Shown here: positions 45,759 to 53,844 of the stretch, in pieces
How positions within the stretch are numbered: the first letter of the stretch is position 1
Layout of the letters: the number at the start of each line of letters is the position of its first letter
Assembly (NCBI RefSeq): GCF_007671675.1
Contig: NZ_VCGW01000002.1
Coordinates: forward strand, 1-64,000
Reading direction: 5' to 3'
Length of the DNA stretch: 64,000 bases
Source: Marinobacter maritimus
Lineage (GTDB): Bacteria; Pseudomonadota; Gammaproteobacteria; Pseudomonadales; Oleiphilaceae
Program-made: the position numbers and the translations under genes
Notes under the pieces: model-generated
What the model was told of the DNA's origin: nothing
Databases searched by the model: none
The model's input: the letters and a program-made list of their open reading frames with translations, nothing else

Positions 45759-47324
45759 CTACAGCAAATGCTCGATAGGCAAAAACGAGAAAAGCGAAAC
45801 CAGCATACGTTTAAACGGCCCGGTTCCCGGATCGTTGCTGTGCCGAATCACTTCCTCACCATTGCGCTCAATCCACTGCAAATCGCCACCGTCGTCCAGC
45901 ACCACTTCATACGCGGTTATCAGGGCTTGTTCTTCGAAATGGCTTTCCATCACCTGGGCCAGCTCCGGGCTTTCAATAACAAAGCCCAGCTCAGTGTTGA
46001 TATGAACCGAGCGGGGGTCGAAGTTAAACGAACCCACGAACAGGTTCTCGCCATCAACCGCAAAGGTCTTGGCGTGGAGACTGGAGGAAGAGCTTCCCAT
46101 CAGGTTGTCTTGTAATTGACGCTCCACAGATTCCTTTCCAGGTAACTTGCGAAGCTCAAACAGCTGCACGCCTGCTTCCAGCAGCGGCTTGCGGTACTTC
46201 GCGTAACCGGCGTGCACCATGGCTACGTCGTTGGCTTCCAGGGAGTTGGTCAGCACACGCACGTGAACCCCTTTACGTTCCAGGCCACGGAATATTTCAA
46301 CACCGGCTTTGGTGGGAATAAAATAGGGTGACACCAGCGTCACCGAGCGTTCGGGGCTCCCCATGGCTTCTGCCAGTTGCCGGCTCATTAATCCGTTCTT
46401 TGGTTTTTTTCCCAGCACCTTGGCGGGATCGTCGCTGACCATGGAGACCGGTGCCCAAGTAAACTCCAGGTTGCCCGCCAGCAGGTTTCTCAGAAACTCT
46501 GAGTCGGCCACCGCACAGACATACCTGCTCGCCTCTGAGCTGGTATTGCATTCTCTCGCTGTCTCAACAACCCGTGCGAGATCCGTCTCTGATGGCTCCG
46601 GCAGAATGGTCGCAGCAGGGTATGACGAGGCACTTGACCAATAGCGATCAAAATCATCAGAAAGTTCACTCACCACCGGTCCGATAACCAATACATCAAG
46701 ATCCGCAAACAGCGCACCCTCACCGGCTCCGAAATACTCATCAGCAACGTTGCGCCCGCCGATGATGGTTGCCTGGTTATCAGCAGTGAATGATTTGTTG
46801 TGCATGCGGTGATTCAGGCGCGAGAAGCTGGTTATGTAGCCGATCCACTTGGGGCTGCGCACCACAAACGGATTGAACAGGCGTACTTCTATATTCGGGT
46901 GAGTATCGAGCGCTGCGAGCGGTTGATCCAGCCCTGAGATGCCGTTGTCATCCAGCAAAAGGCGAACACGAACACCTCGCTCCGCCGCCCGATAAAGTAC
47001 ATCAAGCAACATGGTGCCGGTGATGTCGTATTGCCAGATGTAGTACTGCACATCCAAAGTAGCGTCGGCGCCTTCAGCCAACAACGCCCGCGCCGCGAAC
47101 GCATCGTGGGCGTTTTCAAGCAGCACAATCCCGCTCTCGGTTGGGTGTGCCTCTATCAGCGGAACAATCGCGCTTCCTAGCCGTGTGTCTGCTGTTTTTT
47201 CAGCAGGCACCGCCCAGCTCTCGGTGCGATCAGCCATAGAAGGTAAAGCGCATCCGCTTATGGTCAGCAGAGCAGCCAGAACGGAGACCACGCCCGGGTA
47301 ACGTCGCTTGAGCCAGTTCGACAA
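45759..47324 (-). CDS. Phospholipase D-family lipoprotein (cardiolipin synthase C-like)
   Basis: A protein of about 521 residues with two HKD motifs: HNKSFTAD in HRMHNKSFTADNQATIIGGRNV, and HAKTFAVD in SSLHAKTFAVDGENLFVGSFNFDPRS. This arrangement matches cardiolipin synthase C/YmdC-like enzymes. The N terminus reads as a lipoprotein signal with lipobox LTISGC. A TTG start at 47324 is preferred because GGGAG lies eight bases upstream and the resulting leader begins with a normal positively charged segment; a GTG at 47339 also exists. Cardiolipin synthesis is likely but other phosphatidyl transfers are possible. Divergent from the rhodanese gene. Confidence 0.88.
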   Translation of the reverse strand: MSNWLKRRYPGVVSVLAALLTISGCALPSMADRTESWAVPAEKTADTRLGSAIVPLIEAHPTESGIVLLENAHDAFAARALLAEGADATLDVQYYIWQYDITGTMLLDVLYRAAERGVRVRLLLDDNGISGLDQPLAALDTHPNIEVRLFNPFVVRSPKWIGYITSFSRLNHRMHNKSFTADNQATIIGGRNVADEYFGAGEGALFADLDVLVIGPVVSELSDDFDRYWSSASSYPAATILPEPSETDLARVVETARECNTSSEASRYVCAVADSEFLRNLLAGNLEFTWAPVSMVSDDPAKVLGKKPKNGLMSRQLAEAMGSPERSVTLVSPYFIPTKAGVEIFRGLERKGVHVRVLTNSLEANDVAMVHAGYAKYRKPLLEAGVQLFELRKLPGKESVERQLQDNLMGSSSSSLHAKTFAVDGENLFVGSFNFDPRSVHINTELGFVIESPELAQVMESHFEEQALITAYEVVLDDGGDLQWIERNGEEVIRHSNDPGTGPFKRMLVSLFSFLPIEHLL

Positions 47325-47378
47325 TTGAGTTACTCCCACTGATCAGATGACTAATTGTAGCAGCTCATCTGTTGCTAT

Positions 47379-47394
47379 TTTGACCTTAGTCAAA
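47379..47394. promoter_or_regulatory. FNR/DNR-like palindrome
   Basis: TTTGAC CTTA GTCAAA is a perfect 16-base palindrome with the TTGAC-N4-GTCAA layout recognised by FNR/CRP-superfamily regulators of the FNR, ANR, DNR and NNR type. It lies about 100 bases upstream of the rhodanese-octaheme cytochrome genes and about 55 bases upstream of the divergent phospholipase D gene. Confidence 0.55.
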
Positions 47395-47490
47395 CTAGAA
47401 CTTATAAACTTATGCCGAATATTGGGGCTTCCACCTCTCAGGGGTATGGTCGAAGCTACACCTCGCTCTACCTAGACCTCCGGAGAAAAA

Positions 47491-48039
47491 ATGATGAAGC
47501 TCTTATTGGCCACATTTCTCATTACCTTCGGGCTGAGCTTTCAGGCGTCGGCAGGCGAAGCTCTGTCCCTGACCGCCCAGGAAACTTACGACCTGGTTAA
47601 GAAGCAGGGCGACCAGATGCTGTTCGTTGATGTGCGGGATCCGGTAGAAATCATGTTTATCGGTTTCACCGACGCCGTTGACACGAACATTCCGTTCAAG
47701 CTCGCCGACCGAAGCAAATTTCTCGCAGACAAAGGCCGATTTGCCATGAACCCCAACCCGGACTTTGCGGCCAGTGTTGAGCAGGCCCTGAAGGATAAAC
47801 GGCTGAACAAGGATGCCCTGATTGTCACCATGTGCCGCTCCGGCTCCACCCGCGGCAAACCCAGCGCAGACTATCTGCTGGACCACGGCTTCAGCAACGT
47901 GAAATACATTGATCATGGCTTTCAGGGTAGTGGCTCAAAAGAGGGCAAAAAGGCCGGCATGAGGATTGTTAACGGCTGGCAGAACGAGGGCTTGCCCTGG
48001 TCCATGAAGCTTAATCCGGAAAAAATATACCAGCCCTGA
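47491..48039 (+). CDS. Periplasmic rhodanese-like protein
   Basis: A 182-residue protein with a signal peptide (about 1-21, ending ASA) and one rhodanese domain. The start is FVDVRDPVEIMFIGFTDAVDTNIPF and the active-site loop MCRSGSTRG contains the persulphide-forming cysteine. Extended insertions are seen around residues 75-100. Rhodaneses move sulfane sulfur; in the periplasm this could serve thiosulfate or tetrathionate chemistry. GGAG precedes the start, which is ATGATG. It is followed by an octaheme cytochrome and a b-type cytochrome, which suggests a shared pathway. Confidence 0.88.
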   Translation: MMKLLLATFLITFGLSFQASAGEALSLTAQETYDLVKKQGDQMLFVDVRDPVEIMFIGFTDAVDTNIPFKLADRSKFLADKGRFAMNPNPDFAASVEQALKDKRLNKDALIVTMCRSGSTRGKPSADYLLDHGFSNVKYIDHGFQGSGSKEGKKAGMRIVNGWQNEGLPWSMKLNPEKIYQP

Positions 48040-48100
48040 CAACCGCTGTGCTGGCAGGGCACGGGCGATTCCTTAATCTGATAAAAATAGGGAGGACGTC

Positions 48101-49711
48101 ATGGCCAAGCTGACAAAGGCTCACACAGCCACATACTTGGTGATAAGCATACTGGCAGTCCTGCTGATGCTGGTTGGCTCCCCCGGAATGGCGGCGGTTG
48201 AGCGCGCCCCCGCCACCGCCGATCATAGCAAATTCAAATCCCTCAAAGGCCCATTTGAATCCGCCAGCCAGGTAACCGAAGCCTGCCTGAGGTGTCACAC
48301 CGAGGCGGCCGGGCAAATCAAGGCAACCACCCACTGGACCTGGCTCTACCAGCACGAAGAAACCGGGCAAACGCTGGGTAAAAACAAGGTTATCAACTCC
48401 TTCTGCGGTATGGCTGTCACCAATGAGCCCCGGTGTACTTCCTGTCACGTAGGTTATGGCTGGAAGGACATGAATCAGCCGCCGCCAGAAGCCGATTCTG
48501 CCGTCGATTGCCTGGTGTGCCACGACACAACCGGCGATTACTGGAAGTTCCCCACACTCGCAGGCGACCCGACCTATGTGCCCCGGGAATGGCCTAAAGG
48601 CAGCGGCAAGATGGTCCAGCCGCCGGATCTACCTGACATAGCCCAGAACGTAGGTGCCACTGGCCGCGCTAACTGCGGCAGCTGCCACTTCTACGGCGGC
48701 GGTGGCGACGGTGTAAAACACGGCGATCTCGACTCTTCACTGGTGTCGCCCGCCCGTTCCCTCGACGTACACATGTCCCCCGACGGCGGCAATTTCAGTT
48801 GCTCCGACTGCCATTCAACCTGGGGCCACAGTGTTTCCGGTAGCCGCTATCAGGTGAACGCGAAAGATACTCTGGGCATTGATATCCCCGGCCACACCGA
48901 TCTCAGCCGCGCGAGCTGCGAGTCTTGCCATGGCGGTGAACCACATGGCAGGGAAAAGCTGAACGATCACGTGAACAAGCTGGCGTGTCAGACCTGCCAC
49001 GTACCCGCTTTTGCCCGGGGTGGCGTGCCAACCAAGATGTGGTGGGACTGGTCCACCGCTGGCAAGCTTGACGAGAACAGCAAACCGGTCGCCACATACG
49101 ATGATGCGGGCCACGTGAGCTACTTGAGCGAAAAGGGCGATTTCCGCCACGGTGAAAATGTGGTTCCATACTACGCCTGGTTTGATGGCACCGTTGAGTA
49201 CACGATGGTCGATGAACAATTCGACATCGATAACCCGCCGCTGGAGATCAACCGGCTGGATGGCGAACCAAACGACCCAGGCTCACGCATCTGGCCGTTC
49301 AAGCTGATGCGCGGCAAACAACCTTTCGATACCGAACACAAAACACTCCTGGCCACTCACGTATTCGGCGCTGATGATTCGTCGCTCTGGAGCAACTACG
49401 ACTGGCCCAAGGCCCTGAAATTTGCCAGCGACATGTCGGGCATGCCGTTCAGTGGCAACTTCGACTTCATGGAAACCAAAATGTACTGGCCGATTACCCA
49501 CATGGTGCCGCCTGCAGACCAGGCCCTGCGTTGCGGCTCCTGCCATTCGGGAGAAAGTCGCCTGGCGGGCATTGGTGGCATCTATATGCCGGGACATAGC
49601 GGCAACCTCTGGCTGGATCGCATTGGCTGGCTGGCGGTGGCACTGACCCTGGCCGGAGTGGTGCTCCACGGCCTTGCTCGCGTGGTATTCAGAAGGAGGA
49701 AGCAATCATGA
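48101..49711 (+). CDS. Octaheme c-type cytochrome, tetrathionate reductase (OTR) family
   Basis: A 536-residue multihaem protein with eight CxxCH motifs (residues 62, 112, 137, 192, 234, 273, 296 and 478), matching the octaheme tetrathionate reductase family known from Shewanella. That enzyme reduces tetrathionate, and also nitrite and hydroxylamine, in vitro. An N-terminal signal or anchor and a C-terminal membrane helix (WLAVALTLAGVVLHGLARVVF) place it in the periplasm, tethered to the membrane. GGAGG lies five bases upstream. The stop overlaps the start of a b-type cytochrome gene (ATGA), the likely quinol-side electron donor. Confidence 0.92.
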   Translation: MAKLTKAHTATYLVISILAVLLMLVGSPGMAAVERAPATADHSKFKSLKGPFESASQVTEACLRCHTEAAGQIKATTHWTWLYQHEETGQTLGKNKVINSFCGMAVTNEPRCTSCHVGYGWKDMNQPPPEADSAVDCLVCHDTTGDYWKFPTLAGDPTYVPREWPKGSGKMVQPPDLPDIAQNVGATGRANCGSCHFYGGGGDGVKHGDLDSSLVSPARSLDVHMSPDGGNFSCSDCHSTWGHSVSGSRYQVNAKDTLGIDIPGHTDLSRASCESCHGGEPHGREKLNDHVNKLACQTCHVPAFARGGVPTKMWWDWSTAGKLDENSKPVATYDDAGHVSYLSEKGDFRHGENVVPYYAWFDGTVEYTMVDEQFDIDNPPLEINRLDGEPNDPGSRIWPFKLMRGKQPFDTEHKTLLATHVFGADDSSLWSNYDWPKALKFASDMSGMPFSGNFDFMETKMYWPITHMVPPADQALRCGSCHSGESRLAGIGGIYMPGHSGNLWLDRIGWLAVALTLAGVVLHGLARVVFRRRKQS

Positions 49712-50313
49712 GCCGGGTACTGATCTTCAAACGCTTTGAACGTTTCTGGCACTGGTTTCAGGCCTTGCTGATTTTCAGCCTGCTGATTACCGGCTTTGAA
49801 ATACACGGCAGCTATTCATTGCTGGGTTTTGGTGACGCTACGCGGCTGCATACCATCGGGGCCTGGTCACTGATCGTGCTCTGGCTGTTTGCAATTTTCT
49901 GGCACATAACCACCGGCGAATGGCGCCAGTATGTGCCCACCCGAGACGGACTGTTTGCGGTGGTGCATTACTACCTGATTGGCACCTTTACCGGTGCTGA
50001 ACACCCTTATCGCAAAACCAGTAAAGCCAAGCACAACCCGCTGCAGCGGCTGGCCTATCTGTTCTTCAAACTGGTGATCTCACCCATCATATGGGTGAGT
50101 GGTCTGCTGTACCTGTTTTACAACGACTGGCCGGCCTTGCTTGCAGGGGCGTTAAACCTTGAGACCGTGGCACTGGTCCATACCGCTGCAGCCTTTGCCA
50201 TGCTGGTTTTCATTATTGCTCATGTGTATATGACTACGATGGGACAAACCCTGACCAGCCACATCAAACCCATGGTGACCGGCTACGAGGATCTGGACGA
50301 ACCTGCCGGATAA
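49708..50313 (+). CDS. Membrane cytochrome b (b561 / NiFe-hydrogenase b type)
   Basis: A 201-residue protein with four membrane helices and histidines suited to bind two haems b: RFWHWFQALLIF, ARLHTIGAWSL-like segment RLHTIGAWSLIVLWLFAIFWHITTG, and LVHTAAAFAMLVFIIAHVYM. It belongs to the cytochrome b561/formate-dehydrogenase gamma-type family that exchanges electrons with the quinone pool. Translational coupling to the octaheme gene indicates a quinol-to-octaheme electron path. A strong terminator follows. Confidence 0.9.
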   Translation: MSRVLIFKRFERFWHWFQALLIFSLLITGFEIHGSYSLLGFGDATRLHTIGAWSLIVLWLFAIFWHITTGEWRQYVPTRDGLFAVVHYYLIGTFTGAEHPYRKTSKAKHNPLQRLAYLFFKLVISPIIWVSGLLYLFYNDWPALLAGALNLETVALVHTAAAFAMLVFIIAHVYMTTMGQTLTSHIKPMVTGYEDLDEPAG

Positions 50314-50342
50314 TCCTGATAATTCGTGTTTGTGCTACCCAC

Positions 50343-50376
50343 AAAAAGCCGGCCCTGTTCAAGGAGCCGGCTTTTT
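50343..50376. terminator. Bidirectional terminator
   Basis: A perfect 11-bp stem AAAAAGCCGGC/GCCGGCTTTTT (50343-50353 with 50366-50376) provides a T run in both directions between the convergent cytochrome b and DsrE genes. Confidence 0.92.
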
Positions 50377-50403
50377 CATATCTCAGGGCTGTGTCAGGAA
50401 ATC

Positions 50404-50844
50404 TCAGAAAGTGAAGGTCCGCATCGCAGGGTTCAGCATCTGGCCTGCCATTTCCGGAGGAGTTGCAACACCCACACCTTCAATCAGGTCGTTCTTGCTG
50501 TAGTCACTGTTTGGCAGGTACAGCGCGCAAACGTTGGCCACGCCACCCTGCTTTAGCAGACCACGCAACATTTGGCCGGGGGTTACATCCTTCGGCTTCA
50601 ATGCCGGTGCTTCATAACTCTTCAGGGCCAAGTCGCCCGCTTTATCACACAGCAATACGTTCACCTTGGCGCCCTGCTGGGTCATGGTGTTGGAGAGAAC
50701 CATCGCCATGCCTTGAGTTTGCAGGGAATCACTTGAAAGAATCACCAGTACTTCCTCAACCATTTTCGGATCTCCTGCGTGAGCGCTGATGGGGGCAACA
50801 GCAACTACGGACGCCGCGATAAGTGCCTTGAGTGATTTGATCAT
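50404..50844 (-). CDS. Secreted DsrE-family protein
   Basis: A 146-residue protein with a signal peptide (about 1-24, ending SAHA) and a DsrE/DsrF-like fold (EVLVILSSDSLQTQGMAMVLSNTMTQQGAKVNVLLCDKAG). Cysteines at LLCDK and NVCALY may carry sulfur. Start ATG at 50844 is preferred over an upstream ATG because AGGAG precedes it and it opens the signal peptide. DsrE-like proteins take part in sulfur relay; secretion and position next to the rhodanese-octaheme genes (convergent, sharing a terminator) support a sulfur role. Confidence 0.85.
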   Translation of the reverse strand: MIKSLKALIAASVVAVAPISAHAGDPKMVEEVLVILSSDSLQTQGMAMVLSNTMTQQGAKVNVLLCDKAGDLALKSYEAPALKPKDVTPGQMLRGLLKQGGVANVCALYLPNSDYSKNDLIEGVGVATPPEMAGQMLNPAMRTFTF

Positions 50845-50913
50845 TTTGAAGTGCTCCTGTATCGGTTCATCGGTGGTATACATCCAGAATAGGCCGCCTG
50901 CCTGCTCTGTTCA

Positions 50914-50926
50914 GTGACAAAGTCAC
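50914..50926. promoter_or_regulatory. Small palindrome upstream of dsrE-like gene
   Basis: GTGAC AAA GTCAC lies about 70 bases upstream of the secreted DsrE gene. The half-site GTGAC resembles CRP/FNR-type half-sites, but the spacer is three bases, not four, so it is recorded as an unassigned operator candidate. Confidence 0.3.
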
Positions 50927-51179
50927 CTTTATGGCTCGATCTGGAAGACGACATGCTCTGCCATAAGCGCCACACCAACATCTTTGGTCTGGGGGACGTG
51001 AATGGCTGGCAAAGCCAGCACGGCGGTGATCCGGCGGGAACTTCTCGACACCCGTAGCGTCCGCTCGTTTGTAATGGACATGTTGAACGATACAGACGAC
51101 AGTACGATTGTCAGTTTCGAAACGGTGAGCGACTTAAAATCAACTGCGCAGGCAAGAGCGCAAAACAGGAGAATAAAGC

Positions 51180-51551
51180 ATGATTGGATACGTCACCATT
51201 GGTGTCAGCGATATGGAAAGAGCCAAGAAGTTCTACGCGGAGCTTCTGAGCGGTATGGGCGCAAAGCTTCTGCTAGACATGGGCCGCATTGCGTTTATTG
51301 GCGAAAGCATGAAGGGGCCGATGCTGGCGGTTTGCACACCGTTCGACGGCTCGCCAAACCATCCCGGTAACGGCAATATGCTCGCTTTTTGGCCAGGCTC
51401 CAAAGAAGCGGTTGATACCTACTACAAGAAAGCCATTGAGCTGGGTGCGACCTGTGATGGCGAGCCTGGGCAACGCATTCCTGACCAGTTCTACGGTGCC
51501 TACTTGAAAGACCAGGACGGCAACAAAGTGGCCTTCTTCCACTTCGGCTGA
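51180..51551 (+). CDS. VOC-family (glyoxalase/dioxygenase-fold) protein
   Basis: A 123-residue single-domain protein of the vicinal oxygen chelate superfamily: IGYVTIGVSDMERAKKFYAELLSGMGAKLL at the start and DQFYGAYLKDQDGNKVAFFHFG at the end. Members bind a metal and act on varied small substrates, or have no activity. AGGAG lies eight bases before the ATG. The specific substrate cannot be told. Convergent with the helicase gene across a shared inverted repeat. Confidence 0.88.
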   Translation: MIGYVTIGVSDMERAKKFYAELLSGMGAKLLLDMGRIAFIGESMKGPMLAVCTPFDGSPNHPGNGNMLAFWPGSKEAVDTYYKKAIELGATCDGEPGQRIPDQFYGAYLKDQDGNKVAFFHFG

Positions 51552-51564
51552 TTCAGCCCTGCCT

Positions 51565-51600
51565 GAAACCGAGGCCGCTTTACTCTGCGGCCTCGGTTTC
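51565..51600. terminator. Inverted repeat at convergent gene ends
   Basis: A perfect 14-bp stem (51565-51578 with 51587-51600) and 8-nt loop lies between the VOC gene and the helicase gene. The right arm is formed by the last six codons of the helicase. No long T run is present on either strand, so termination is probable rather than certain. Confidence 0.55.
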
Positions 51601-53844
51601 GAACCACCATCCCGGTAACAACCCTCGAATCTGCGGCTGCAAAAAGCGATCGTCTATCAGCCAGATCACCCCCCGATCATCCGGTGTGCGAATCACCCGG
51701 CCGGCAGCCTGGGCCACTTTCTGCAAACCCGGAATCAGATAGGTGTACTCATAACCGGCGCCAAAGCGTTTGTGCAGGCGATGTTTGAGGATCTCGTGCC
51801 AGGCATCAAAAGGCGGTAAGCCCAAGGTAGCGACAAAGGCGCCGATCAATTGATCACCCGGCAAGTCGATTCCCTCACTGAACACACCGCCCAGAACTGC
51901 GAACGCCACGCTGCCAGGCTCTTCACGGAACCCCGCCAGAAATTCCTTACGCTGTTGTGGGCTCATTCCAGGATACTGGGATCGCTGAGACACATCCGGA
52001 GCATGGCGAGCCAACGCTTCGCTAACTTCATTCAGATACTTAAAACTGCTGAAGAACGCTAAATAGTGCCCGGGGCGGGCCCGGTACTGTTGGGCAATCA
52101 ATGTAGCGATGGGTAATACCGACCCCTCACGGTGAGCCTGGCGGGTACTGATCTTTGGTGTGAAATGCACCTGCAACTGATCAGCACTGAACGGGCTGGG
52201 CAGGGAGATAAAACGGCTGTCCTCCGGCAAACCCAACAGATCCCGGTAATAAACACCGGGGCTTAAAGTGGCAGAAAACAGCAGTACCGAGGCGGCTGCC
52301 TGAAAGCGGTCACGCAGGAAGTCCGCTGGCACCAGGTTCTGGATGGTCAGGCTGGCACGGCCCCTGCCTTCGCGACGAAACTCACACAGGGAATGGTCGC
52401 CAAAGGAATCCGCCAGCTTCATAAACGCCACTGATTCAAACAGCACTTCCTGAAGTGCCAGATCCGGCGGGTTGTCTGCCAGAAAATCCGTGAGCCCGGA
52501 CACCAGCCCCAGCAGGCTGCCGGTAAGCGCTGAGGGCAGGCTGTCGAGAAACACCGGGCCATCGCTGTTATCTGATTGATCACGGATAACACCCTGCCAG
52601 GCTCGGGCCGCGCGGTCCAGATGCGGTTTCAGAGCTTTGGGTGCGGTTTTCCTCACTTTCAGCAGCCGCTGCTGGTCCAGCTGCACCGAATACATGCCGC
52701 GCCCGCGGTCCACCAGATTGTGCGCTTCATCCACGAGAACGGCGGTTTTCCAGTTGTTCTGCCGGGTGAGGCCATGGAGCAGGGCAGATTGATCAAACAT
52801 CCGATTCACATCCCCAATGATCAGATCACACCAGCGCGCCATTTCCTGGGCCAGAAAATAGGGGCAGATGCCGTGGCCGGCGGCGATCTTCGCCAATACC
52901 TCCTGCGTAAGTGTTGTGCCAGCCTGAGCAGCTTCGGCACGGGCGTCCGGCAGGCGATCAAAGAAGCCTTTGGCCAACGGGCAGGAATCCCCATGGCAAG
53001 CTTTGTCCGGATGCTCGCAGGCGTCGGCTTTGGCCACCAGCTCCAGAGTACGGAGGGGCCAGATCTGCGGCGTGTCCTGCGCGGCTCGCAAGCGTTCCAC
53101 AGCATCCACCGCCAGCTGTCGGGCGGTATTTCGACAGGTGAGGTATGCCAGCCGGTCGTGCCTGGCTGTGGGCATAGCCATAAGTGCAGGAAACAGAGTG
53201 CCGAGGGTTTTACCCAAACCCGTGGGCGCTTCCAGCAGCAAGGTTTCACCTTTTACGGTGTTTTTATATGCAGTTTCGGCGAGTTGACGCTGGCGGGGAC
53301 GAAACTCAGCAAACGGAAAACGCAGGCCCGCCAGGCGAATATCCCGCTGTTCACGGTGATGGGCTTCCTGTTCTGCCCACAACCGGTAATGCCCGCACAG
53401 GACTTCCAGCTCCTGCCATAACTCATCGGCCTTGGCGGTTTCAGTAAGCGGTGTTTCCCGGTTTTTGCCGATGTCAAAATACACCAGCGACAGCTTCAGG
53501 GTTTTGCGGTTCTCCTGTCGACAGAGCAGAGCGCCGTAGGCTCTTAGCTGGGCCCGGTGCAAAGCCCGCTGGTGCGGTCGAATACGGGATACATCGCCAC
53601 GGTGGGTTTTGATCTCTTCTAACAAGCCAGAGTGCGGGTTATAAACATCGGCGCGACCATAAAGGCTTAGCCCCATACACTCACCGGTAAGTGAATACTC
53701 GCTTTTGTAACCGTATCCGCGTTTACCCTGAATGGCCTGGTGACCGGCGATGCCTTCTTCTGCACTGGGCGCCGGGGTGTAGCGAAAGTCCAGATCGCCC
53801 TCCCGGGCGGCAAACTCACAAAGGGTTCTGACCGCAACCTTCAC
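51580..53844 (-). CDS. Rad3/DinG-type DNA helicase with N-terminal nuclease-like domain
   Basis: A 754-residue superfamily 2 helicase. An N-terminal domain of about 170 residues contains a PD-(D/E)xK-like EIK motif (LLEEIKTHRGD). The helicase core has Walker A APTGLGKTLG (near 207), cysteines in CEHPDKACHGDSCP and HGICPYF fitting a Rad3/XPD iron-sulfur cluster, the DEAH box (VDEAHNLVD, near 370) and the C-terminal motif VIRTPDDRGVIWLIDDRF. The GTG start at 53844 overlaps the stop of the FAN1-like gene (GTGA), so the two are translated together. A role in repair of crosslinks or branched DNA is inferred from this pairing. The open frame upstream of the GTG is FAN1 coding sequence in another frame. 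Confidence 0.9.
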   Translation of the reverse strand: MKVAVRTLCEFAAREGDLDFRYTPAPSAEEGIAGHQAIQGKRGYGYKSEYSLTGECMGLSLYGRADVYNPHSGLLEEIKTHRGDVSRIRPHQRALHRAQLRAYGALLCRQENRKTLKLSLVYFDIGKNRETPLTETAKADELWQELEVLCGHYRLWAEQEAHHREQRDIRLAGLRFPFAEFRPRQRQLAETAYKNTVKGETLLLEAPTGLGKTLGTLFPALMAMPTARHDRLAYLTCRNTARQLAVDAVERLRAAQDTPQIWPLRTLELVAKADACEHPDKACHGDSCPLAKGFFDRLPDARAEAAQAGTTLTQEVLAKIAAGHGICPYFLAQEMARWCDLIIGDVNRMFDQSALLHGLTRQNNWKTAVLVDEAHNLVDRGRGMYSVQLDQQRLLKVRKTAPKALKPHLDRAARAWQGVIRDQSDNSDGPVFLDSLPSALTGSLLGLVSGLTDFLADNPPDLALQEVLFESVAFMKLADSFGDHSLCEFRREGRGRASLTIQNLVPADFLRDRFQAAASVLLFSATLSPGVYYRDLLGLPEDSRFISLPSPFSADQLQVHFTPKISTRQAHREGSVLPIATLIAQQYRARPGHYLAFFSSFKYLNEVSEALARHAPDVSQRSQYPGMSPQQRKEFLAGFREEPGSVAFAVLGGVFSEGIDLPGDQLIGAFVATLGLPPFDAWHEILKHRLHKRFGAGYEYTYLIPGLQKVAQAAGRVIRTPDDRGVIWLIDDRFLQPQIRGLLPGWWFETEAAE

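Noticed and set aside
50914..50926. GTGAC-AAA-GTCAC as a true FNR box
   Set aside because: The spacer is three bases, whereas FNR-type sites need four; kept only as an unassigned palindrome.
51002..51370. A 122-codon open frame on the plus strand before and into the VOC gene
   Set aside because: Its second half overlaps the well-supported VOC gene in another frame, the first half resembles no family, and no ribosome-binding site precedes it.
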